DNA of 6,850 bases from JAAYUK01 sp035319145 (GTDB lineage Bacteria; Nitrospirota; Thermodesulfovibrionia; Thermodesulfovibrionales; Dissulfurispiraceae). Of this stretch, positions 1-5,057 are shown piece by piece (the first letter of the stretch is position 1; the number at the start of each line of letters is the position of its first letter). The stretch lies in the NCBI GenBank assembly GCA_035319145.1, contig DATHDH010000214.1:1-6850 (forward strand). The letters are read 5' to 3'. The notes under the pieces are model-generated. The model searched no databases and was not told where the DNA came from. It saw only the letters and a list, made by a program, of their open reading frames with translations. Position numbers and translations under genes: made by a program.

Positions 1-192
1 CTTCTGTCGGAGATATTGAAAAACCTTGCGCCGGAGATTGTCAGCCGGATGAAGCCTGGCGGACTCGCCCTCCTCTCCGGGATCATGACGGGACAGGAAG
101 ACGAAGTTATCGAAATGTTCTCGCCATTAGGAGTAACGGTGGTTGAAAGGCTCGTCGACGGCCGATGGGTTTCGCTCGTCATCAGACGTTAA
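1..192 (+). CDS. prmA: Ribosomal protein L11 methyltransferase (PrmA), C-terminal fragment
   Basis: An open frame enters at base 1 and ends at TAA (190-192), giving the last 63 residues of a protein whose start lies outside the window. The segment reads LLSEILKNLAPEIVSRMKPGG, then an LSGI strand and a terminal GRWVSLVIRR. This matches the end of class I SAM-dependent methyltransferases of the PrmA type: the post-motif helix, the KPGG turn before the LSGI strand, and a final antiparallel strand with a W-x-x-L-V-x-R-R ending. PrmA trimethylates ribosomal protein L11 in the cytoplasm. The SAM-binding GxGxG and NPPY-type motifs are not in the window, so the exact substrate rests on C-terminal resemblance. 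The stop codon lies 11 bases inside the 3' end of the opposing NTPase gene, so the two genes converge with no space for a conventional terminator. Confidence 0.75.
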   Translation, partial: LLSEILKNLAPEIVSRMKPGGLALLSGIMTGQEDEVIEMFSPLGVTVVERLVDGRWVSLVIRR

Positions 193-1279
193 ATCTGAAG
201 TTGATGATATCCCCGTCTTTTACTTCATAGGTCTTTCCTTCGAGCCTCAGATGCCCCTTATCGCGGGCGCCGGACATGCCGCCGTCGGTCATGAAGTCAT
301 CGTAAGCGACCACCTCGGCACGTATAAAACCCCGCTCGATATCCGAATGGATCTTCCCCGCCGCCTGTTGTGCCGCAAGCCCTTTGCGGATGGTCCAGGC
401 CCGCACTTCATCCTCGCCGGCCGTCAGGAAAGATATATAACCGAGCAACTCGTAGCTGACATGAATGAGCATGTTCAGGGCCGGTTCGATAATGCCGAGG
501 TCATCGAGAAACGCCTTGGCTTCATCCGACGCCAATTGAGCTATCTCCATTTCTATCTTCCCGCACAGCGTGACAACGCGTGCCATGTTTGCAGAACCTT
601 TGTCGGAAAAATACTTTGCAGCACTCTGTTGCAGTTCGCAAGCCGCATCGCTATTCAGCATATCCTCGGCGAGATTGAGCACCACAACCTCCGGCTTCAT
701 TGAAACGAACTGCATGTGGCGCATTGCTTTCATTTCGTCATCCGTAAACGAGATGTTTCTCAACGGAATCTCTTTTTCGAGGGCTTCCCTGCATTTTTCA
801 AGGAGTTTCTTTTCATCATCGCCCGGTTTCTTGCCTTTTTTCGCCGCCTCAGCCATTCTTTCGAGCCTTTTTTCTACGAATTCCAGATCGCCAAAAATCA
901 ACTCAAGCGCGAGCGTTTCGAGATCGCGCATGGCATCGACCGACTGCATCGGATGCACCACGGCATCGTCCGGAAAGGCCCGAACGACATGCACGATAGC
1001 ATCAACGTCCTTGACCAGATCGAACACTTTGCGGTTCTGAGCGATATCGCCCTTGGTCAAGCCGAGATAATCGACATACTCGACGGTCGCATAGGTCGTT
1101 TTTTTCGGTTTAAAGATCGACGCAAGCGAATCGATGCGCCCATCCGGCACCTTGACCACGCCGTAAGCCGGCTCTGCTGCAACGCTGGCGTATATCGTAG
1201 TCTCGAGATTCTGCCCGGTAAGTGCATTAAAAATCGTGGTCTTGCCGGAGTTCGACAGACCGATAATGCCTAACTTCAC
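182..1279 (-). CDS. ychF: Divergent YchF/OLA1-family P-loop NTPase (Obg-related, TGS domain)
   Basis: This 365-residue protein is close to the usual 363 of YchF. The start is GTG (1279-1277), fixed by an AGGAGG at 1284-1289. Residues 7-14 form the P-loop (GLSNSGKT, where family members usually read GLPNVGKS). Residues 70-74 (DYLGL) are the G3 motif, with Leu after the Gly where classical GTPases have the catalytic Gln; this is the mark of the hydrophobic-substituted NTPases. NLAE (202-205) sits where most GTPases have NKxD, which in YchF relates to a preference for ATP. Residues about 130-180 are a charged coiled-coil-like insertion. Residues about 279-365 match the C-terminal TGS/DUF933 region, including GEDEVRAWTIRKG and DGDIINFRFNV. 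YchF proteins bind ribosomes and affect translation and stress responses. The usual GEGLG-containing switch segment after G3 is not recognisable here, so this may be a divergent paralogue rather than canonical YchF. It is the last gene of the tat operon. Confidence 0.88.
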   Translation of the reverse strand: MKLGIIGLSNSGKTTIFNALTGQNLETTIYASVAAEPAYGVVKVPDGRIDSLASIFKPKKTTYATVEYVDYLGLTKGDIAQNRKVFDLVKDVDAIVHVVRAFPDDAVVHPMQSVDAMRDLETLALELIFGDLEFVEKRLERMAEAAKKGKKPGDDEKKLLEKCREALEKEIPLRNISFTDDEMKAMRHMQFVSMKPEVVVLNLAEDMLNSDAACELQQSAAKYFSDKGSANMARVVTLCGKIEMEIAQLASDEAKAFLDDLGIIEPALNMLIHVSYELLGYISFLTAGEDEVRAWTIRKGLAAQQAAGKIHSDIERGFIRAEVVAYDDFMTDGGMSGARDKGHLRLEGKTYEVKDGDIINFRFNV

Positions 1280-1283
1280 ACTG

Positions 1284-1289
1284 CCTCCT
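1284..1289 (-). promoter_or_regulatory. Shine-Dalgarno AGGAGG deciding the GTG start of the YchF-like gene
   Basis: On the minus strand the sequence reads TAGGAGGCAGTGTG. A full AGGAGG lies four bases before the GTG start at 1279, which supports GTG as the initiator. The site overlaps the TAG stop of the preceding 89-residue gene (1290-1288), so ribosomes terminating there would sit directly on it, an arrangement typical of coupled translation. Confidence 0.75.
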
Positions 1290-1557
1290 AAACAAGAAGA
1301 ATTTTCTTTTCCCTGGCGAGATTGCGAAGAATGACCATACTGCTGTGCAGCCGCTGAATGCGAAGGTTTCTCCTCCGAATGGGATCGGCTTGTCCGTATG
1401 GGAAAGGTTCTGCCCTGATCTCGGTTAGACGGCGCTCCGCTGCCTTATACATCGATACAATGTCTTCATTTTTAAATGTCTTGAGGAAGATGGGATTGAC
1501 GACGACCATGCCTTCAGCTATGTCAATGGCTATTGACTTGAAGTTCCTTCGATCCAT
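1288..1557 (-). CDS. Uncharacterised small basic protein between tatC and the YchF-like gene
   Basis: I do not recognise this 89-residue protein. It has no signal peptide or evident membrane segment. The N-terminal part is mixed (MDRRNFKSIAIDIAEG, then hydrophobic VVVNPIFLKTF). The rest is rich in Arg and Lys and looks helical (YKAAERRLTEIRA, an RRRNLRIQRLHSS stretch, and LREKK-like basic residues near the end), which could suit RNA, ribosome or membrane-surface contact; that is inference. With ATG at 1557 it overlaps tatC by 35 bases and has a weak CAGG six bases upstream. The in-frame ATG at 1509 (Met17) would start 13 bases after the tatC stop but has a GAAGG placed too close. The frame is probably real because it fills the gap between two cotranscribed genes exactly and its stop overlaps the next gene's ribosome site. 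Confidence 0.6.
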   Translation of the reverse strand: MDRRNFKSIAIDIAEGMVVVNPIFLKTFKNEDIVSMYKAAERRLTEIRAEPFPYGQADPIRRRNLRIQRLHSSMVILRNLAREKKILLV

Positions 1558-2335
1558 TTTCAGCCTGCTTTCTCACAAAAAAAGGCGATATCCAGATGCC
1601 GATTTCGTACAAGATCATCATCGGGACTGCCATGAGCGTCTGGTTAAAGGCGTCGGGAGTCGGCGTAAGAAATGCCGCCACGACGAAAGACAGCACTATG
1701 GCAAACTTACGGTTCTTTGCGAGAGTCTCCGGCGTCACGACTCCGAGTTTCACAAGAAATATCATGATGATAGGCAGTTCGAATACCAGCCCGAATGCAA
1801 GGATAAATTTCAAACAGAAGTCCACATATTGTCCGACCGACAACATAGGGACGAGAATGTCGCCTACGTTATAAGTAAGAAGAAATTCAAGCGCGAAGGG
1901 GAGCACAATAATAAAGCAAAAAGAAGCACCGACAAGAAAGAGCCCCGTAGCACCAAAGACGAACGGCACGACATATTTGCGTTCATGCGAGTGAAGCCCG
2001 GGTGCGATGAATTTCCAGACCTGATGGAAAATAACCGGAAGAGAAAGGATAATGGCGGCGACAAACGCGACCTTAAAGCTCATCCAGAACGCCTCGGCGG
2101 GCGCAAGGAAAACAAGCTTCAGGGACTGAAGTTTTTCCTGCGGGATTAAACGGATATAACTTTCCTTGAGCGAGAAATCAAGGCTGTATTTCATCGGGAA
2201 CATGACAAATTTGAAAAGGTCGTCAGCTACACTGAACGTTGCAACAAATATAGCCAGAATGACGCCAAGAGATATGAGGATGCGCTTGCGGAGCTCGGCC
2301 AGATGAGCCGTAAGGGGCAATTTATCTTCAGCCAC
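1523..2335 (-). CDS. tatC: Twin-arginine translocase subunit TatC
   Basis: TatC is the polytopic inner-membrane receptor that recognises twin-arginine signal peptides and, with TatA/TatB, exports folded proteins. The 270 residues carry the family's hallmarks in order: HLAELRKR near the N-terminus (Glu14), LAPAEAFW (78-84), QVWKFIAPGL followed by HER (105-119, Glu118), FGLVFELP (181-188, Glu186), LTPTPDAFNQ (223-232, Asp228 and Gln232) and LYE (242-244). These correspond to E. coli Glu15, Glu103, Glu170, Asp211 and Gln215. Hydrophobic stretches fit six membrane segments; the first periplasmic loop appears about 16 residues longer than in E. coli. Translation starts at GTG, whose first base is the last base of the tatA/B TAG stop (TAGTG), with an AAAGGGA ribosome site upstream. 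A Tat substrate, NapA, is encoded about 2.7 kb away in the divergent operon. Confidence 0.97.
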   Translation of the reverse strand: MAEDKLPLTAHLAELRKRILISLGVILAIFVATFSVADDLFKFVMFPMKYSLDFSLKESYIRLIPQEKLQSLKLVFLAPAEAFWMSFKVAFVAAIILSLPVIFHQVWKFIAPGLHSHERKYVVPFVFGATGLFLVGASFCFIIVLPFALEFLLTYNVGDILVPMLSVGQYVDFCLKFILAFGLVFELPIIMIFLVKLGVVTPETLAKNRKFAIVLSFVVAAFLTPTPDAFNQTLMAVPMMILYEIGIWISPFFVRKQAENGSKELQVNSH

Positions 2336-2709
2336 TAGCTGTTCCCTTTCTGTGAAGGCGTGTCGTTCGGCTTTGGATCATGTTCGGTATTCGGCTTCGT
2401 CTCTGCAGCGGTGGAACTGTCCGCAGGTTTCTTGGCAGTCTCTTCGGTCGATGCAGGATTCTTTGCGACATCCGAAAAAAGATCGTTTGAGCTGAAAAGC
2501 TGGTTTTTCAGCTCAAGGGGATCCTTGATTTCGTCTTTGACCTTGTTGACTTCGGCATCCAGTTCGTCTTTTGCCCCGCGCAGGGCCCTCTGCAGGTCTC
2601 CGAGCCCCTTCCCCAATACCTTGCCGACTTCGGGCAATTTGTCAGGGCCGAACACGACGAGAGCAACGATAAAGATAACGATGAGTTCCTGAATACCCAA
2701 ATCGAACAT
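2335..2709 (-). CDS. Sec-independent translocase protein TatA/TatB
   Basis: TatA/TatB proteins have one N-terminal membrane helix, a hinge and an amphipathic helix; TatA forms the pore or membrane-weakening assembly and TatB joins TatC in the receptor. Here residues 1-19 are MFDLGIQELIVIFIVALVV, with the family's Glu8. The hinge is FGPDKLPE (20-27, with Phe20-Gly21), and the amphipathic helix runs to about residue 50. After that comes a charged helix (DELDAEVNKVKDEIKD) and a low-complexity Pro/Thr/Lys/Glu tail to residue 124. The MFD start and GP hinge lean towards TatB; the KLPEVGK stretch is common to both. No second tatA/B gene is in the window, so this could be a dual-function TatA of a TatAC system or a TatB with TatA elsewhere. 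It heads the minus-strand operon. Confidence 0.93.
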   Translation of the reverse strand: MFDLGIQELIVIFIVALVVFGPDKLPEVGKVLGKGLGDLQRALRGAKDELDAEVNKVKDEIKDPLELKNQLFSSNDLFSDVAKNPASTEETAKKPADSSTAAETKPNTEHDPKPNDTPSQKGNS

Positions 2710-2720
2710 GACTGTTGATT

Positions 2721-2726
2721 ATTATA
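2721..2726 (-). promoter_or_regulatory. Candidate -10 box (TATAAT) for the tat operon
   Basis: The minus strand reads TATAAT at 2726-2721, a perfect sigma-70 -10 hexamer, followed by 11 bases and then the tatA/B ATG. Transcription would start only about three to five bases before the ATG, and there is no Shine-Dalgarno motif there, so the message from this promoter would be nearly leaderless. No good -35 box is visible at 16-18 bp spacing; TTGGTC lies 20 bp upstream and is a poor fit. The match could be fortuitous. Confidence 0.45.
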
Positions 2727-2767
2727 GCACGATGGGAAGTTACCGGGACCAACCGGACCGGATGAAC

Positions 2768-2779
2768 CCTGAGATCAGG
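2768..2779. repeat. Short inverted repeat CCTGA-GA-TCAGG upstream of tat
   Basis: A perfect 5-bp inverted repeat with a two-base centre lies about 42 bp upstream of the proposed tat -10 box. This position would suit a dimeric transcription factor. Such short palindromes also occur by chance, and I recognise no regulator consensus in it. Confidence 0.25.
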
Positions 2780-2792
2780 CAGCGGTCATGAT

Positions 2793-2818
2793 AAAAAAAA
2801 TCGGGTTGCGGGAACCCC
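2793..2818 (-). terminator. Terminator-like hairpin with U-tract, reading towards tat
   Basis: Read on the minus strand, GGGTT (2817-2813) pairs with AACCC (2807-2803) around a five-base CCCGC loop. After two bases comes a run of eight T's (2800-2793). A flanking C-G pair could be added with one bulged G. This is the form of a short intrinsic terminator. It faces the tat operon from within the divergent promoter region, where no minus-strand gene precedes it. It may block antisense transcription from the nitrate operon side, or act as an attenuator if an additional tat promoter lies upstream. The stem is short, so efficiency is uncertain. Confidence 0.45.
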
Positions 2819-2825
2819 GGCAGGC

Positions 2826-2863
2826 TTTACACAAAATTAACACCAATTAACATCACTTTTACC
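2826..2863 (+). promoter_or_regulatory. Four phased TTWAC(A/C) half-sites: candidate response-regulator operator
   Basis: Four hexamers lie on the plus strand: TTTACA (2826-2831), TTAACA (2837-2842), TTAACA (2847-2852) and TTTACC (2858-2863). They are separated by 5, 4 and 5 bases, so their starts are 11, 10 and 11 bp apart, one per helical turn. The two central copies extend to an identical AATTAACA. Direct repeats of this spacing are bound by OmpR/PhoB-family response regulators; the hexamers resemble the TTAACA-type repeats of Bacillus PhoP. The last copy ends 11 bp before the TAGAAT -10 box, covering the place of the -35 element, as in PhoB-activated promoters. The actual regulator is unknown; an anaerobic or nitrate-responsive two-component system would fit the downstream genes. 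Confidence 0.55.
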
Positions 2864-2874
2864 TTTCTTCACGA

Positions 2875-2880
2875 TAGAAT
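2875..2880 (+). promoter_or_regulatory. Candidate -10 box (TAGAAT) for the nitrite/nitrate reductase operon
   Basis: TAGAAT matches five of six bases of the sigma-70 -10 consensus. No TTGACA-like box is found at 16-18 bp; instead that position is occupied by the phased half-sites, which suggests an activator-dependent promoter. Initiation would fall near 2886-2888, leaving a leader of about 84 bases before the ATG at 2971. Confidence 0.45.
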
Positions 2881-2909
2881 GTGTGTAATACAAATCTATT
2901 GAAAGGGGT

Positions 2910-2924
2910 GGTTTCCGACAAACC
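2910..2924 (+). other. Small leader hairpin GGTTT-CCGAC-AAACC
   Basis: A perfect 5-bp stem (2910-2914 with 2920-2924) and five-base loop lie in the predicted leader, about 34 bases before the ribosome binding site. I could not match it to a riboswitch class; GEMM (c-di-GMP), Moco and fluoride riboswitch signatures were considered and are not evident. Confidence 0.3.
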
Positions 2925-2957
2925 GGGCACCGAAGAGCCGTCAACAGGAAATCAGAA

Positions 2958-2965
2958 AAGGAGGT
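2958..2965 (+). promoter_or_regulatory. Shine-Dalgarno AAGGAGGT deciding the nitrite reductase start
   Basis: This is a near-perfect anti-16S match whose AGGAGG ends six bases before the ATG at 2971. It decides the start: the frame is open back to a GTG at 2881, but that upstream stretch is polar, lacks a comparable ribosome site there, and would bury the signal peptide 30 residues into the protein. Confidence 0.85.
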
Positions 2966-2970
2966 TATTG

Positions 2971-4620
2971 ATGCGAAAAATCAAAGTATCCGGCTTACTA
3001 CTTGTCTTTGTTGTTGCAATCGCCGTTGTCGCAATGTTCGGATATACGTCCGCAGATGCCAAGAAGAGCACCCCGCAACATAGCTCATCAGACGCTGAAA
3101 CCTGTTATGCCTGTCATGAACAAATCAAGGGGATGCACGCCGGCGGCAAACATGCCAGGGTGGCCTGCACAACATGCCATGAATCGCTGGACAAGCATCT
3201 TGCCGACCCGGGCGCGCGCCCCGCAACAAAGATGGATCTCGCAACATGCGGCAAGTGTCACAAAGAGCAATATGAGTCTTTCGTCGAAGTGAATCTCGAG
3301 TCTAAAGCTAAGGTTGAAAAGGCGAGCTTCAGGAGCAGATCGCCACTCTTCGACAAGCTCCTCGCGCCCCACGGCTTCACGAAAGAACACGCCGAACCGC
3401 GCAGCCACGTCTTCATGCTCGTTGATCATCTGATTGTCGACAGAGGATACGGCGGAAGATTTCAACTGAAAGACTGGACCAAGATTAATTCCGCCAAGGA
3501 AGCCGAAAAATCTGCATGGAGTGTTCTTATCGACAAGGATCCTACGTCATCCGATCAGAAGGTATTCATTCCGCAATCGGCTACCGCAGCGAACCCGGTC
3601 TGTTTCCAGTGCAAGACGATGGATATGATCCTCGACTGGAAATACATGGGCGATAAAGACCCGCGGGCAAAATGGGACAGGACTTCGAAAGTCGTGGATT
3701 TCGCGAGAAGCATGCAGCATCCTGCAAACTGCTTCATGTGCCATGACCCTCACTCCACACAGCCCCGCGTTACTCGTGATGCCCTGATTAACGCCGTCGT
3801 CGACAGGGGCGAAGGCACCTATCCCTATGACAAGGAAAAGAGCAAGCAGATAACGATGACGAAGGTGATGTTCCGTGATTTTCGTGCCATCGGCATACTG
3901 AACAAGAAGGATTCCACGCTGCGATGCGCACAGTGCCATGTCGAGTATAACTGCAATCCCGGCCACAACCCGGAGACCGGGGAGGCGATCACCATGGCTG
4001 ATCGGCGCACCAATCTTATTCAGTGGGTCAATGTCTTCGACTACAACAAGGCGATGACCGAAAAATACAAATTCAAAGACTTCAAGCATGCAGTAACAGG
4101 CGCGTCGCTCAATAAGCTGCAGCATCCCGAAACGGAAACATTCTGGATGAGCAAACATGAGCGCGCCGGCGTCGAGTGCAAAGACTGCCATATGCCGCAG
4201 GTGAAGAAAGGCAACAAGACTTATACGTGGCACGGCCAGAGGAGTTCCCGCTATATGCTCAAGGACACGTGCACGAAGTGCCATACCTATTGGTCTCCAA
4301 AGGATGCCGAGTACCAGGTCGACGCCATTCAGAATTACGTCAAAGGCAAGATTACCAAGGCTGAGTTCTGGCTCGGGCAGCTCATCGACACCTTTGCAGA
4401 AGCCAAAAAGGCTGGCGTCTCCGAAGATGTCTTAAAGGATGTCCGCAAAATGCACGATCAGGCCCATATTTACTGGGAGTGGTGGACCGCCGAAAACTCC
4501 GACGGGTTCCATAATCCCGAAGCGGCTCGAGAATCCTTGACCCGGTCAATCGATCTTTCGCAGAAAGGCATCAAGACGCTGAACGAAGCAATGGCTCCCA
4601 AGCCGACTGCAGCGAAATAG
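2971..4620 (+). CDS. Octaheme cytochrome c nitrite reductase (NrfA-related, ammonia-forming)
   Basis: Nitrite reductases of this class reduce nitrite to ammonium with six electrons in the periplasm. The 549-residue precursor starts with a Sec-type signal (MRKIK, hydrophobic 8-25, cleavage likely near Ala28-Ala30). Eight heme sites follow: CYACH (45), CTTCH (66), CGKCH (93), CFQCK (211), CFMCH (254), CAQCH (319), CKDCH (403), CTKCH (434). Having CxxCK as the fourth site is the arrangement of octaheme nitrite reductases such as Thioalkalivibrio TvNiR, and the last five match pentaheme NrfA. Active-site equivalents of E. coli Arg106, Lys126, Tyr216 and His264 are Arg144, Lys215, Tyr326 and His385; calcium ligands correspond to Glu325, Tyr326, Lys382 and Gln384. 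Tyr326-Asn-Cys328 reproduces the Tyr-x-Cys pair that is cross-linked in TvNiR. The C-terminal 110 residues look helical. Hydroxylamine oxidoreductase is unlikely because of CxxCK. It is first in the operon with napM and napA. Confidence 0.93.
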   Translation: MRKIKVSGLLLVFVVAIAVVAMFGYTSADAKKSTPQHSSSDAETCYACHEQIKGMHAGGKHARVACTTCHESLDKHLADPGARPATKMDLATCGKCHKEQYESFVEVNLESKAKVEKASFRSRSPLFDKLLAPHGFTKEHAEPRSHVFMLVDHLIVDRGYGGRFQLKDWTKINSAKEAEKSAWSVLIDKDPTSSDQKVFIPQSATAANPVCFQCKTMDMILDWKYMGDKDPRAKWDRTSKVVDFARSMQHPANCFMCHDPHSTQPRVTRDALINAVVDRGEGTYPYDKEKSKQITMTKVMFRDFRAIGILNKKDSTLRCAQCHVEYNCNPGHNPETGEAITMADRRTNLIQWVNVFDYNKAMTEKYKFKDFKHAVTGASLNKLQHPETETFWMSKHERAGVECKDCHMPQVKKGNKTYTWHGQRSSRYMLKDTCTKCHTYWSPKDAEYQVDAIQNYVKGKITKAEFWLGQLIDTFAEAKKAGVSEDVLKDVRKMHDQAHIYWEWWTAENSDGFHNPEAARESLTRSIDLSQKGIKTLNEAMAPKPTAAK

Positions 4621-4628
4621 CCGCACGA

Positions 4629-4653
4629 GGGGCGGTGCGGACCGCACCGCCCC
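4629..4653 (+). repeat. Perfect 10-bp hairpin between the nitrite reductase and napM
   Basis: GGGGCGGTGC (4629-4638) and its exact complement GCACCGCCCC (4644-4653) flank GGACC. The symmetry can be read as 12 bp with a single-base centre. The structure starts nine bases after the nitrite reductase stop. No T-run follows, so it is not a standard intrinsic terminator. In an operon it could protect the upstream message end or mark a processing site, letting the enzyme and electron carriers be made at different levels; this role is inferred. The napM ribosome site (GAGGTGG, 4664-4670) lies just beyond it. Confidence 0.8.
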
Positions 4654-4673
4654 ACCCTGAAATGAGGTGGAAC

Positions 4674-5057
4674 ATGAAACATTGGAATAAGTTCTCACTC
4701 CTTCTGATTCTTCTTCTGGTTGCTCTGCCGCTGCTTGCAAACGCAGGCCCAAAAAAACAGAAACAGCACCCTGCCGTTTCAGAAGAGCAGGAATGCCTTG
4801 ACTGTCATGCGCAACAGTACGATGCGTGGCAGGGCAGCAAGCACGGCCAGATGGGAGTGCAGTGTGTCGTCTGCCATGGCTCGCTCGACGCTACATTCTT
4901 TGTAAAGCCGCCGCTTGAGCGATGCAACGGCTGTCATGCCGATCAGGTTGCGGAAATGCAGAAGAAGTCAGCGAAGCTCACCTGTACTTCGTGCCATGAC
5001 AAACATACACTCGCTGCCACATCGAAGACCCCGTTTCATAAAAAAGGAGGCAACTAA
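4674..5057 (+). CDS. napM: Periplasmic tetraheme cytochrome c, NapM-like
   Basis: This 127-residue protein has a Sec signal peptide (MKHWNKF, hydrophobic 8-22, likely cleavage after Ala24 in ANA) and four heme sites: CLDCH (41), CVVCH (64), CNGCH (84) and CTSCH (104). Apart from the motif histidines, the predicted mature protein has exactly four others (His32, His57, His111, His122), which is what four bis-histidine hemes would need. In Desulfovibrio desulfuricans the nap cluster runs napC-napM-napA, with NapM a small tetraheme cytochrome. The size, heme number and position directly before napA support NapM, an electron carrier to NapA or between the quinol side and the reductases. ATG at 4674 follows GAGGTGG by three bases; an in-frame ATG at 4662 lacks a ribosome site. 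The TAA stop overlaps the napA ATG by one base (TAATG), indicating coupling. Confidence 0.82.
   Translation: MKHWNKFSLLLILLLVALPLLANAGPKKQKQHPAVSEEQECLDCHAQQYDAWQGSKHGQMGVQCVVCHGSLDATFFVKPPLERCNGCHADQVAEMQKKSAKLTCTSCHDKHTLAATSKTPFHKKGGN

Noticed and set aside
143..1273. Plus-strand open frames opposite the YchF-like gene
   Set aside because: They lie opposite well-conserved P-loop and TGS sequence and have no convincing ribosome site or domain.
1358..2149. Plus-strand open frame (263 codons) opposite tatC and the small gene
   Set aside because: tatC is unambiguous on the other strand; the plus-strand product is an unstructured Arg/Lys/His/Asp-rich sequence with no family features.
2715..2728. 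FNR-like half-site TTGAT near the tat start
   Set aside because: The second half reads ATAGC instead of ATCAA; one half-site in AT-rich DNA is not enough.
2857..2867. NarL-type heptamer (TACYYMT) in the nitrate operon promoter
   Set aside because: TACCTTT fails at the M position and there is no 7-2-7 inverted partner.
2881..2970. Upstream extension of the nitrite reductase to GTG at 2881
   Set aside because: The signal peptide and AAGGAGGT place the start at 2971; the extension would begin immediately at the -10 box and is polar.
2881..2970. Riboswitch in the nitrite reductase leader
   Set aside because: Only a 5-bp hairpin is visible, and the conserved cores of c-di-GMP, Moco and fluoride riboswitches are not found.
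3547..4284. Long minus-strand open frame (245 codons) opposite the nitrite reductase
   Set aside because: It is antisense to heme motifs and active-site residues that fix the plus-strand frame, its translation has no recognisable domain, and codon bias of the real gene commonly leaves such antisense frames open.
2971..4620. Hydroxylamine oxidoreductase or tetrathionate reductase identity for the octaheme protein
   Set aside because: CxxCK at site four together with the NrfA-type Arg, Tyr and His and calcium ligands fits octaheme nitrite reductase; HAO has CxxCH at its catalytic site, and OTR lacks the NrfA-like QHPE context as far as I recall.
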